In this document: positions 43,870-53,983 of the stretch, piece after piece | How positions within the stretch are numbered: the first letter of the stretch is position 1 | Layout: each line of letters begins with the position of its first letter | DNA from: Sordariomycetes sp. S80-01Y | Taxonomy: Eukaryota; Ascomycota; Sordariomycetes | Reading direction: 5' to 3' | Assembly: GCA_037042185.1 (NCBI GenBank) | Contig: JAXQJY010000022.1 | Coordinates: 310,001 to 374,000, forward strand | DNA length: 64,000 bases | Notes under the pieces: generated by a model | Seen by the model: only the letters and a program-made list of their open reading frames with translations | What the model was told of the DNA's origin: nothing | Databases searched by the model: none | Position numbers and translations under genes: made by a program

Positions 43870-45057
43870 CTACTTGCAGTTGATCCAAGGGACACATTGC
43901 GCTTGGATGTTGTAGCTCCAGTAACTGGGATAGCTGCCCTGTACGGCGGCGATGATCGGGTCAAAGAAAGCCGCGTCGAACCGTTCGGTCTCACAGGTGG
44001 CGCATGGCCCAGCGGTGAAGCCATCGTACTTTGTGTTGTAGGAAATGTAGCCAATTACATTTGAAGTGGCTGCGTCGGTAGCAGAGAGGGTGAAAGCTTC
44101 TGGGAGAACAACCCAGCTGGTGGCGTTCCCTTGACCAGTGCCAGGTGGAATGGGGGGGTTTTGATTGAACCACAAGCTGGTCAACCCGACGTCTCGTAGT
44201 GCCTTGATCATTAAGAGAGTCATATGGGTATTCTCGTCGAGCTGGATGCCGCCACACTGGAAAGTGATGTTGTATCCATCGCCGTAGACCGGGTTGCCCA
44301 CGCAGTCACCAGTGGTCTGATCCCAGACGAAGTTGTTGATGAAAGACTCCCAGCTGTTCTTCCAGTTGACAAATCGAGGATTTACCGCGGCGAAAAGGGT
44401 CAAAGCTCCTTCTTGGGGGCTAGGCTCCTCGGTAGGCTCGGGCTGGCCTGGGTCACCGCCGGTGGTAGTAGGATCACTAGTCGGGGTAGTAGAGAATACG
44501 GAAGTGGCAGGCGGCAGCTCCGAACCGACAGGAGATGACGTAGGGTTGACCATATCTTCTGGTCTAGGAGGAGGCTGATCGTCATGATTGCAAACGAAAG
44601 CAGTGTAGCAGATAGCGTCCTCGGTGACCGTAGTGTTGATGGCAGCGCTGACGGGACGACCACGGTAGGCCCAGCAGTTGAGGGTCTGGCCACCATCTTT
44701 GGTGGTGACAGCAGTGCCAGCATTGAAACCATCAGGGGTTCCATCCTCTATGTAGACGGTCCAAACATCGCCACCGTCGAGAGTGGCTGTGACACCGTCA
44801 GGAGTCCAGGGGTAGATGCCGTCATTGAAGGGAACCTCGACGACTTTGTCGGGAGCGGGGGGGTACTCCGAAGCAGTGTCAGGCCATTCCATGTCTTCGT
44901 ACCAGTTGATCTGTCGGGAGGTGGACCACTCCGGATGTTCCTCGTTGTTGCCGATGCCACAGTCGCAGAGGATGAGGTCTTCGCTGGAGGCTTGAGCTCG
45001 AGCGGCAACGATCAGGGCCAAGGCTCCCAGGCCTGTCGTGAAATTGAATCCAGCCAT
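43870..45057 (-). CDS. uncharacterised secreted protein with Thr/Pro linker, 395 aa
   Basis: Single exon; the real start is ATG 45057 (MAGFNFTTGL). Signal peptide about residues 1-21 (ALIVAARAQA). The N-terminal part (about 22-160) has a CDCGIG motif, WYEDMEW and NCWAYRGRPV and several Cys, suggesting a compact disulfide-bonded domain. A Ser/Thr/Pro-rich linker (about 165-215) probably carries O-glycans. The C-terminal part (about 216-395) includes NWKNSWESFINNFVWDQTTGDC, CGGIQLDENTHMTLLMI and a final CPWINCK-type Cys pair. I do not recognise the family; similar two-part secreted proteins occur in plant-associated fungi. Could be an effector or a wall protein. Confidence 0.85.
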   Translation of the reverse strand: MAGFNFTTGLGALALIVAARAQASSEDLILCDCGIGNNEEHPEWSTSRQINWYEDMEWPDTASEYPPAPDKVVEVPFNDGIYPWTPDGVTATLDGGDVWTVYIEDGTPDGFNAGTAVTTKDGGQTLNCWAYRGRPVSAAINTTVTEDAICYTAFVCNHDDQPPPRPEDMVNPTSSPVGSELPPATSVFSTTPTSDPTTTGGDPGQPEPTEEPSPQEGALTLFAAVNPRFVNWKNSWESFINNFVWDQTTGDCVGNPVYGDGYNITFQCGGIQLDENTHMTLLMIKALRDVGLTSLWFNQNPPIPPGTGQGNATSWVVLPEAFTLSATDAATSNVIGYISYNTKYDGFTAGPCATCETERFDAAFFDPIIAAVQGSYPSYWSYNIQAQCVPWINCK

Positions 45058-46394
45058 CAAGTCAGATTGGAAGTTTTATTGATCGAGAACTTCTTCGGCG
45101 AGCTTGCAGAATGTGATGGTAGAAAAAAAGCTCGAGGCTCAGAGAGTGAATCCAGGGGGTTGAGGATGAAAGGGACAAGACACACCGTGGAGAGAAGATG
45201 CAGTCAAAGGTACTCGCAACCCAGCAAAGCCCCTGTCTACTCGCTCCTGCCTCTATACTCTAGGAGTTGTTGGGGGCTTGGAAACGCTGTCATTCTTGAG
45301 GAAGGCGCTTTGGACAACGGCAGCAGGCACAGGCAAGTGAGGCCGGTTGCCAACATCTGATCCGATGTTATTGGCCGACCGGAGTCATGAACCGAATTGA
45401 TAGCTTGTTTCAACCAGGTCTATTAGGCGTAGATTCTTTCGAATTCCACTCATTTTCATTTCTACCCCTTTTCTAATGGTAGTATCGGCCAACGGACGGC
45501 CATCCGACAAAAGTGCAAGAGGAGGGTTCAGGGTTCGCTGACATCATCGTCTGAAGTCGTGAAAGGACAACCAATTGCAAGAGACCAGCTCTTCAGTGGT
45601 CTGTTCTCTGATGAAGTCATAAATCTAGCCCTGTCGTCAAAAGTTCACAAGGAGGCAAGAGCGCTCTCATACTTGCGCCGGAGGCACTGCTAAGGGTGAG
45701 TCGCGGGCGGCCACTGTTTGGTGGGCGCCCCGCTTCCTCAACAAAACAAGACTTGAGAAATCAGTCGTCATGATCCAGAAGCAGAAGGGCGTCTTCGGCT
45801 TCCAGATTGGGAAGTCATGTTGGGTTGTTCCCGTTTGTCTCTTGGACCATTACTTGGCTGGACGAGGGCAAAGCTACCCTACGCACACCGGATGAGGTTT
45901 ATCGCGGTCATCCAAGAAAGGCCCTAAAGTGGCTACAGCCGAATCAGAGCTTCAGGTGTAGTGCTTGAGTTTCGATATCGAGACTCTTTCGTTTCGAGCT
46001 GTTGGTGTCTGCAGTCGATTGCTGCGATGTGGAAGACAATCAACAAAAAACTACGCCTAGTCTTCCCACGCTGATAAGCACCACGAGCTTTGCGTGACAC
46101 CCGAACTTTGGTTTTCAAACGACAAAACAAATGTGTTGCATGTTAAATTGCAATTTGGTTACCAACGAAACCAAAAATCGAGTTTTCAGGTGCGGAGATA
46201 CCCTGACCTTGGGTGATGCCGTGAGTGATGGAGATTCACGCGGGAAGTGGTGCGCGGAAGGAATTGTAGATGTCAGCAATGAGCTACGTTTTTCATCCAC
46301 CCACCATCAACTCCAGTAGCGCCCACAGCACCATTGATCCGCAGAACTTGAGATTAGGCAGGGCAGAGATTTGCTTCATACGAAAGCGGCGACG
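45058..46394. other. divergent intergenic spacer, 1.3 kb
   Basis: Promoters of the leftward secreted-protein gene and the rightward MRX11-like gene. No ORF, RNA or repeat is convincing. Confidence 0.5.
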
Positions 46395-47012
46395 ATGCTC
46401 AAGTCACGGCTTCAATCGGTGTGGCCGCCTTTCATCCGGTCACGCGTCTCATCACGTCTAAACCACCCCATCCGCCAAACGTCTACCAAACCCTCTCCGT
46501 CTACGCGAATCGACCGCTTGACCGCCAAGCTGCCGCGTCGCCTCCAGAAGTACACCTCACGTCTCCGCGACGCTCCGGTGTCCCACGTCGTTTCTTTCCT
46601 GTTGCTGCATGAGATCACCGCCATCGTGCCCTTATTCGCGCTCTTCGGCGTCTTCCACTACACAGACTGGGTTCCGGTGGGATGGATGACGGATCACTTT
46701 GGAGATTACGTCCAGAAGGGCGTTGCAAGGTTTGAGAGATACTTTGCAAGGAAGGGGTGGTTTGGTTTCACCAAAGAGGATCTCCAAGGTATGGAGGGTA
46801 TGGACAGGAGTGGGAGTGAGGAGCAGACGGAGGACGCGGTGGCGAGATGGCGGAGCGGTGAGCTCAAGTACAGAATCTTGGTCGAGGTTGCGCTCGCTTA
46901 TGCTGTCACGAAAGCCCTGCTGCCATTGAGGATCATAGCGAGCGTCTCGGCAACGCCATGGTTCGCAGGCATCCTTGTGCGGACCAGAAGAGCCTTCTCA
47001 CGTAAATCATAG
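46395..47012 (+). CDS. FLILHELTA-family mitochondrial protein (MRX11-like)
   Basis: Single exon, 205 aa from ATG 46395 (MLKSRLQSVWPPF); the earlier in-frame codon at 46371 is TTG. The first 55 residues are basic and Ser/Arg-rich, a mitochondrial presequence. Residues 68-77 read FLLLHEITAI, matching the family-naming FLILHELTA motif; the adjacent FALFGVFHY is a membrane helix, and a second helix follows near 170-195 (VALAYAVTKALLPLRIIASV). Yeast Mrx11 is a member of the mitochondrial MIOREX ribosome-associated complexes. The role is inferred from family. Confidence 0.88.
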   Translation: MLKSRLQSVWPPFIRSRVSSRLNHPIRQTSTKPSPSTRIDRLTAKLPRRLQKYTSRLRDAPVSHVVSFLLLHEITAIVPLFALFGVFHYTDWVPVGWMTDHFGDYVQKGVARFERYFARKGWFGFTKEDLQGMEGMDRSGSEEQTEDAVARWRSGELKYRILVEVALAYAVTKALLPLRIIASVSATPWFAGILVRTRRAFSRKS

Positions 47013-47149
47013 CAAACACATGATTCACTCGTTAAGGCAGCATGTATTGTCATGGATCACATCATCATATATTCTTTTCTACCTACTGCCCGTAGATCGA
47101 TCAGACCTTTGGTGCAGACATCGAGGCATCGAAGACATCGTGAAGACGC

Positions 47150-47857
47150 TTAAGCCTTCTCGTAGATCCAGTCGAACTGAGAAGCCTTGTAGCTAACGGC
47201 CTCACCGTCCTTGAACCAGAGAGCAATCTCCTTCTGGGCGTTCTCGACGGAGTCGGAGCCGTGGCAGACGTTGCGGCCGACATCGATGGCGAAGTCGCCG
47301 CGGATGGTGCCGGGAGCGGAGGCGAGAGGGTTGGTGGCACCGAGGATGACTGGCGTCTGTCAGCACCTGGTTCGGGGGGAAGAAGTGAGGGAAACATACC
47401 ACGGCCGGTCTTGACGGCATCACGGCCCTCCCAGACCATGGCGCAGATGGGGCCGGAGTTCATGTACTCGATGAGACCGGCGAAGAAGCCCTTGCCAGCG
47501 AGATCGGCGTCTGTATCATATGAGCATGTTGTACAATCGATCAAGCGGAAACGAGGGACGCACAGTGCTTCTCGAGGTGCTCCTTGCCGGGGGTGGTGAG
47601 CTTGATGGCAACAAGCTTGAAGCCGCGGTTCTCGAAGCGGGAGATGATGGGGCCAATCAGGCCGCGCTGAGTCCGTCAGTGGCTGTTACGAGACGTTGAG
47701 AGCAAACGAGCTTACCTGGACGCCATCAGGCTTGATAGCAATGAAGCTATGCCGACCGGTCAGTAGGGTTCCCAAAATTTCTTCCCGAGCGCGGGGCAAC
47801 CAGCAGTCGCAATTGCGGGCAGGGAAGGAGGTCTTACGTCTGCTCGGTGGAAGACAT
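47150..47857 (-). CDS. ndk1: nucleoside diphosphate kinase
   Basis: Five exons on the minus strand: 47857-47838, 47746-47716, 47666-47564, 47510-47400 and 47349-47150, total 154 aa. Sequence opens [20 protein letters not shown], contains [14 protein letters not shown] and [14 protein letters not shown], and ends FDWIYEKA. The catalytic His118 lies in [11 protein letters not shown], the invariant family site. NDPK transfers the gamma phosphate between nucleoside triphosphates and diphosphates through phospho-His. Introns are 91, 49, 53 and 50 bp. The gene begins with two micro-exons of 20 and 31 nt, a common but easily missed feature of fungal ndk genes. Stops convergent with the MRX11-like gene, 137 bp away. 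Confidence 0.95.
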
Positions 47858-49068
47858 GGCTGCGGTGTCTGGGACGACGAGGGGTTTGGGATAGTCGGTA
47901 AAGGGAGGTATTGGTTCAGGAGCTGGAGGTCGAGAAGAGGAGAGGACGAGAATCGAGAGGAGGAGAAAAACGAGGGACAAAAGCAGCGGGATGCGGTCAA
48001 GCAGGGTCCTCAGAGTCGTCCTCGTTGGTCGCTGGCGGACGGGCAGAGGCGGCGCGGGGTCTGTTTGGTGGGGTTCGGTCGTGTCCATGATCCAATCGCA
48101 CAGTGCAACGTTGGAAAATCTTGCCGGTGAGCTCCAAGGTCTGGTGGGAGGCCGACTGGCAACAGCCTCGATGACACAGTACGAGAGAATTCAAACTGTA
48201 AGTTGCACTTACTGTCTTGGACGAGGTGTGGCTTGGTGGGACGACGATCAGGGGAGCTTGAGCCACGGGAGCTTGGTGTCTGAAGATTTGGTAATTCGAG
48301 AAATGCATCAAACGGACTTGTGATAGCGCCCATCTTCTGCGTCTACAGTATAACAGCCATATTATGTCGCTGTTTCCTAGAGATACACCCTCAATCACAT
48401 AATGCTATGGAACTGAATGGTGTCGACACGCACGGATAATTGGGTTGCGAAATTATGTAGTCGTACTCGAATGCGCTACGCAACAAGATAACTGCCGTGT
48501 ACTGAGAGTAAGATACCGTGAAGGTCGTGCTTTAACTTGCATCTGCCTGCGATTTATGCCATTATCCGCAATATCTTAGTAGTGGTGGGCTGTCATCCGC
48601 TTTGAAGTGCTGCCAGTGCTCTTCGGCGCAGTCTAAACAACATCCTTCGTACAGACACGATAGTGGCCAAATTTTCTTCGAGAGATAACAGGACAACAGA
48701 CATTAGCTGTGAATCATTCAATTGATGTATAATTAGTCAAGATGAGAGCTCGTTGGGTTGCTGAAGGCCAACAACCAAATGTTTACCCTTAGTCAGCACC
48801 TCCAGCACCCCACCAACGGAACCCCTGCTAATCGCGAGACGCAGGGACACATCTGTCGAGCTCCGGCCAGCTCATGACGACGGATCTCCCTTTCGACAAA
48901 TCTAATCTTCGACTCAAACTTCTCCACCTGGACGCCGACGGATAATCGCCTGGGCGCCAGTATCACTGAATCCGATGCATTTTTAAAGAAGTGTACGCCT
49001 AAGTCTGTTCTCTCGGAACTGCTCTACCGCCCCCCTTTCACGTGGTTGCGGCCATCACGACAAGCGCC
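47858..49068. promoter_or_regulatory. divergent promoter of NDP kinase and Glucosidase II alpha
   Basis: 1.2 kb between two diverging housekeeping genes. Pyrimidine-rich (minus-strand) leader at 47890-47990 before the NDK start. No gene or repeat seen in the rest. Confidence 0.5.
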
Positions 49069-52005
49069 ATGCCGTTGTCTTCGAGATGGACTGCGCTATT
49101 CGCATTGCTAGCGGCGCTTGTATGCCTGGTGCAGCCAGCTGGTACGTCAAGTGCTCCCAAACATACAAGTATTGACTGACATCCCCCGACAGTTGCGGTC
49201 AAGGAGAATGATTTCAAGAAATGTCACCAATCCGGCTTCTGCAAACGAAACCGAGCTTATGCGGACAATGCAGCTTCGACATCGAGCTGGAGCTCCCCCT
49301 ACAACATTCTCGATGATTCAATCTCCTTCAAGGACGGGCAGCTCCAGGCTGTAGCCCTCAAGACTATCAACGCCAACGGCGATTCCGAACGGTTCCCGCT
49401 TACAGTCTCCTTCCACAAGTCTGGGACAGCCCGAGTCACGGTCGATGAGGAGAAAAGGCGGAATAAGGAGATTTCATTGAGGCATGACAGCCAAGCACGC
49501 CAGGAGCGTTACAATGAAGCTGATCAGTGGGTCGTCGTGGGCGGGATCGAGCTGGACAAGGAGGCTGCTTTGACCGGCCAGGATAAGAAGCAGGTCTCCG
49601 TGAAGTACGGCCCCGAGGGAAAGTTTGAGGCAGTAATTCAGCTCTCTCCCCTCTCGATAGACTTCAAGAGGGAGGGAACCACGCACATCAAACTCAACGA
49701 CCGGGGACTGTTCAACATGGAGCACTGGAGGCCCAAAGTTGAGAACCCCGAGCCAAAGGAGGGCGAGGAGAAGGAGGGTGAAGACGAAAGCACATGGTGG
49801 GACGAGAAGTTTGGTGGTAACACTGACTCCAAGCCTCGTGGTCCCGAAAGTGTGGCACTGGACATTTCCTTCCCCGGCTACGAGCACGTCTACGGTATCC
49901 CAGAGCATACTGGCCCCATGTCCTTGAAGCAGACCCGCGGTGGCGACGATGCTCACACCGAACCGTACCGCATGTACAACTCCGACGTTTTCGAGTATGT
50001 ACTGGACAGCCCAATGACGTTGTATGGGTCGATCCCCTTCATGCAGGCCCACCGCAAGGACTCGACTGTCGGCGTCTTCTGGCTCAATGTAGCAGAAACA
50101 TGGGTGGACATTGTCAAGGGCAAAGAAAGCATGAATCCGTTGAGCATTGGCAAGGGCGGTAAGACAACCACGCAGACCCATTGGATCTCCGAGGCTGGCG
50201 TGCTTGACGTCTTTATCTTCCTTGGCCCTTCTCCGAAGGATTTGACCAGCGCTTTTGGCGAGCTGACTGGCACTACGGCTATGCCTCAGGAGTTCTCCAT
50301 TGGATACCACCAGTGCCGATGGAACTACATCTCTGATGACGACGTCAAAGATGTCGACCGTAAGTTTGACAAGTTCAAGATCCCATACGACGTCATCTGG
50401 CTAGATCTCGAATACACCGACGACCGCCAGTACTTCACTTGGGAGCCCAACATGTTTGCCGACCCTATCAGCATGGGCGAGCAGCTTGATGCTCACGGTC
50501 GTGCCTTGGTATTGCTGATCGACCCTCACATCAAGAAGGCCGACAGCTACCAACCCAGCAAGGACATTGTTTCGAAGAAACTTGCCGTGAACGACAAGAA
50601 TAACGAGATCTACGAGGGCTGGTGCTGGCCTGGCTCGTCCAACTGGATTGACTGCTTCAACCCCAAGGCTATCGAGTGGTGGAAGACGCTCTTCAAGTAC
50701 GACTCGTTCAAGGGAACAATGAAGAATACGTTCATTTGGAACGACATGAACGAGCCGTCAGTCTTTAACGGACCCGAGACCACCATGCCCAAGGACAACA
50801 TCCACTTTGGCAACTGGGAGCACCGCGATATCCACAACCTGAACGGCTTGACGTTCCACAATGCCACGTTCCAAGCGATGCTATCGCGGAAGAAGGGCGA
50901 GCTGCGTCGGCCCTTCATTTTGACTCGTTCCTTCTATGCTGGATCGCAGCGACTGGGCGCCATGTGGACAGGCGACAACCAAGCCGACTGGAGCCATCTC
51001 GAGGCTTCGATCCCCATGGTTTTGAACCAGGGCATTGCTGGGTACCCCTTCGCCGGAGCCGATGTTGGCGGTTTCTTCGGCAACCCAGGGAAGGACCTCA
51101 TTACGCGCTGGTACCAGGCGGGTACCTTCTATCCCTTCTTCCGCGGCCATGCCCACATTGACTCCCGCCGTCGTGAGCCTTACCTGCTTGGCGAGCCTCA
51201 CACTGGCATTGTTACTGCGGCTCTTCGCTTGCGCTACCAGCTGCTGCCTGCTTGGTACACTGCTTTCTACCAGTCTAACAAGGATGGCAGCCCCATTGTC
51301 CGACCCATGTTCTGGACTCACCCGTCTGAGGAGGCTGGGTTCGGCATCGATGACCAGCTCTTCGTTGGCTCCACGGGACTGCTGGCCAAGCCGGTCGTCA
51401 AGGAGGGCGAGGAGTCGGTCGACATATGGATACCCGACGATGAGGTCTACTACGACTACTTCACCTACGAAACTAAAAACACCCAGAAGGGCAAGCACCT
51501 CAGCGTATCGGCACCGCTCGACACGATCCCTCTGCTCATGCGGGGCGGTCATATCATTCCTCGCCGGGACATCCCCCGACGCTCGGCGGCAATGATGCGC
51601 TTCGACGACTACACTCTTGTTGTCTCTGTCGGCAAGGATGGTAACGCCGAGGGCGAGCTGTACGTCGACGATGGCGATTCCTTTGACTACGAGCAAGGCC
51701 AGTACATCCACCGGCAGTTCAGTCTTTCAGGTGACGCCTTGTCCTCTTCCGATGCCGAGGGCCGCGACAGTCAGGCTCTCAAGCCCGGCGAGTGGCTCAA
51801 AGCCATGAATGAAGTCTACGTCGATAAGATCATCATTGTCGGCGCCCCGGCTAGCTGGGATAAGGAGGAAGTCCAGATCACGTCCGAGGGCAGAACGTGG
51901 CCAGTGAAGATCCACTACAACAAAGCAGAGAAGGGGCGCGCGTCGTTTGCGACAGTCGGACGCGTTGGCGCGCGGATCGGACAGGATTGGAGCATCAAAG
52001 TCTAA
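49069..52005 (+). CDS. gls2: Glucosidase II alpha subunit (GH31)
   Basis: Exons 49069-49141 and 49193-52005 (51-bp intron, GTACGT donor, ACTGAC branch, CGACAG acceptor); 961 aa. The signal peptide (residues 1-24, ALFALLAALVCLVQPA) is split between the exons. The mature start VKENDFKKCHQSGFCKRNR is the conserved Glucosidase II N-terminus. The GH31 barrel holds nucleophile Asp542 in FIWNDMNEPSVF and acid/base Asp619 in MWTGDNQADW, with FAGADVGGFF and FFRGHAHID. This ER enzyme trims the two inner alpha-1,3-glucoses from N-glycans during calnexin-cycle quality control. A beta subunit (PRKCSH-like) is needed but not in the window. The spacer after it has a perfect 8-bp hairpin. Confidence 0.95.
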
Positions 52006-52123
52006 TTGTCCTCGAATCACTGGCTCTGATGAGCGAGTCACTGAAACAAGCGGACGATCGTGGCGTTGAATCGTGGCAGCGTCTAAGAGACTAGAATAGA
52101 TCTAGACAGCGGCGCGGAAAAGG

Positions 52124-52152
52124 CCGGCACTTGTGGCGGGCGTTAGTGCCGG
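52124..52152. repeat. perfect 8-bp hairpin after Glucosidase II alpha
   Basis: CCGGCACT at 52124-52131 pairs with AGTGCCGG at 52145-52152 around a 13-base loop. It falls about 120 bp after the stop, so probably in the 3'-UTR or just beyond. Function unknown. Confidence 0.55.
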
Positions 52153-52253
52153 ACGGATGTTAGCGACGTGGCTTGCCGATCTACTGCAGGGCGTTCCAAC
52201 AAAACTTGGACATGTGAAGACTTGAGATAAGAATCAAAATTTTACCCCTTTCC

Positions 52254-52311
52254 CAAGCGAGCAATCGAACCAAGACACGGTGTAGTCTCGCCATAGACCA
52301 TACCTCGCTTG
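52254..52311. repeat. tRNA-like inverted repeat
   Basis: CAAGCGAG (52254-52261) and CTCGCTTG (52304-52311) pair perfectly. On the minus strand the loop holds a near B-box GGTTCGATTGC and an A-box-like TGGTCTATGGC, but only 29 bp apart, too close for a tRNA (about 44). Not called as a tRNA. Confidence 0.4.
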
Positions 52312-53983
52312 AGAACAGATCCTTGCAGGTACACCGGAGAATTAATAGGGTGAGACTATTCCAGACCTTCACTGCCCGCGTGCTAGAGCCATGAAAACTG
52401 GAGTCTACCTCTTAAAATATAAGTTTAGCGGGTTTAGTTCTGGCGCTTCAGCATCTCAGTTCGAATCTTGAAACCCTCGAGTGCTGATTCGCCGAGAATC
52501 GATCTCCGCGGACCAGGGCGTTTCGCCTGATCGATGGCTCTGACGGGCTGCTCGGGCTTTCAGGAGACCGACCCGCTGAGATGGGGTCACTATGCTGGAA
52601 GAGTGGGGGTGCAAACATCGTGACGTGCTGTACGCTTGGCGTTGAGATGGACAGACTGGAACGGGAACTCATGATTTTATTTGTAGCCTGGTCTGCAATC
52701 ACCTGATGCTTGGCAGTGTGCAATTGAAAAGATACAAGGAAAATCCTGGGGATGATGAGCATGATTGATATCTGATCGATTGAACAAGAACCGAGGGATC
52801 TCAGCCTGTCCCGAGCTGTTCGAGAGAAGCACGCGAAGCACGCGAAAGCTCTTGGCTGCCAATGCGCCCACAGTTCGTTCCACCTTGTTCAGACTGGGTG
52901 TGCGGCGGGTCCACCGCCTGGAACTCAGCGGCTGCAGAGCATCGCGGGTGCTGCATCACCCATTGCTCAATTGACCTGACCAGATCATCAATCGGATTCA
53001 AAATGCGGCGGGACGGTTTTGATAAGAGTGAATCACCAGCGGCCGGATCTTCAATATTTGCGGCAGGTACCAGCGCGTCAAAGCTTTATCGCCAGGCACC
53101 CCCTGCGACGGCGTCAGTGGCTTGTCCGCGCTCGTGGTGATCAGGGGACACCGCAGAAAAGAGGCGTTTCGTAGTGGTGGGCAGCTAGCTGTCTCTGCTG
53201 CGACACCCGTCAACAACGTGAACCCGCCCAGCACCCTTTGGCAAACCACCATGACTTATCGTGCATGGCTGTGGCCGCTGTGGCTTTCTTGGCTCCTCCT
53301 TTCCGTGAAAACCCAGTCGATAAATTGCCACTGTCTTTCTCCACAGGCTGCTTGTCCATGTGCGAGTTGGGGGATTTGCTGAGAAAGTGAACTTCCATGG
53401 TGAATGGGGGGAGACCACTGAGCAAGAGTGAATCTCACGATCGGCCTCAATGATGTGACAATTGACGAGATCGCCCTTCACGCTCTCGATGCTCGATGGA
53501 CTGCGTCCGAGGCCCAGCAGGAGGGCTACTGAGATACCGTCCTCAAATCCACGCGGGCAAATCAGACTTTGCACGAGCTGCAAGTCCATTCCGAGGACCC
53601 AGTTTATCCCCTTCGCGAGGTGTTGAGCACAGTGCAGCAGTGTCCACCCAGGAAGGAGCAATGGCATCTGGCTATCGACGTCAGTCTGGGCAGACCTCCT
53701 TCAATCTTGGCCCGGTCCCTGGACTTCTTTCTTCTCTTCTCACTCTCGTGTCTTTGCCCGAGCTTCAAACAGCTATTCATTCTTCGCCTTTTTCTCCCTT
53801 TTATTCCCTTATCACGTCAAACGCGCCTTGATCTGCTTGATCTGCGCAGCCTCTCGTTTGCTCTTATCACGAATCTTCTACCGAGCGGTCGGCGCCTCGT
53901 TGTCGACAACCTGTTGTAATACCACCCAGGAGCTCTTTTAAGCACGACGGCATAACAAGCTTCATTGACTGGGGATCACCACC

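Larger units (their letters stand above)
52006..53983. other. intergenic spacer and long leader region of the MscS gene, 2 kb
   Basis: Contains two small inverted repeats (listed) near the Glucosidase II end. The part just before 53984 is pyrimidine-rich with several short AUG-led frames, consistent with a long 5'-UTR. The 160-codon minus frame (53185-53667) has no recognisable family and is not called. Confidence 0.5.

Noticed and set aside
52254-52311. tRNA gene on the minus strand
   Set aside because: Terminal stem and B-box-like element are present, but A and B boxes are 29 bp apart and no anticodon arm fits.
53185-53667. Minus-strand frame of 160 codons upstream of the MscS gene
   Set aside because: No recognisable family, no supporting context, and overlapping alternative frames of similar size on both strands.
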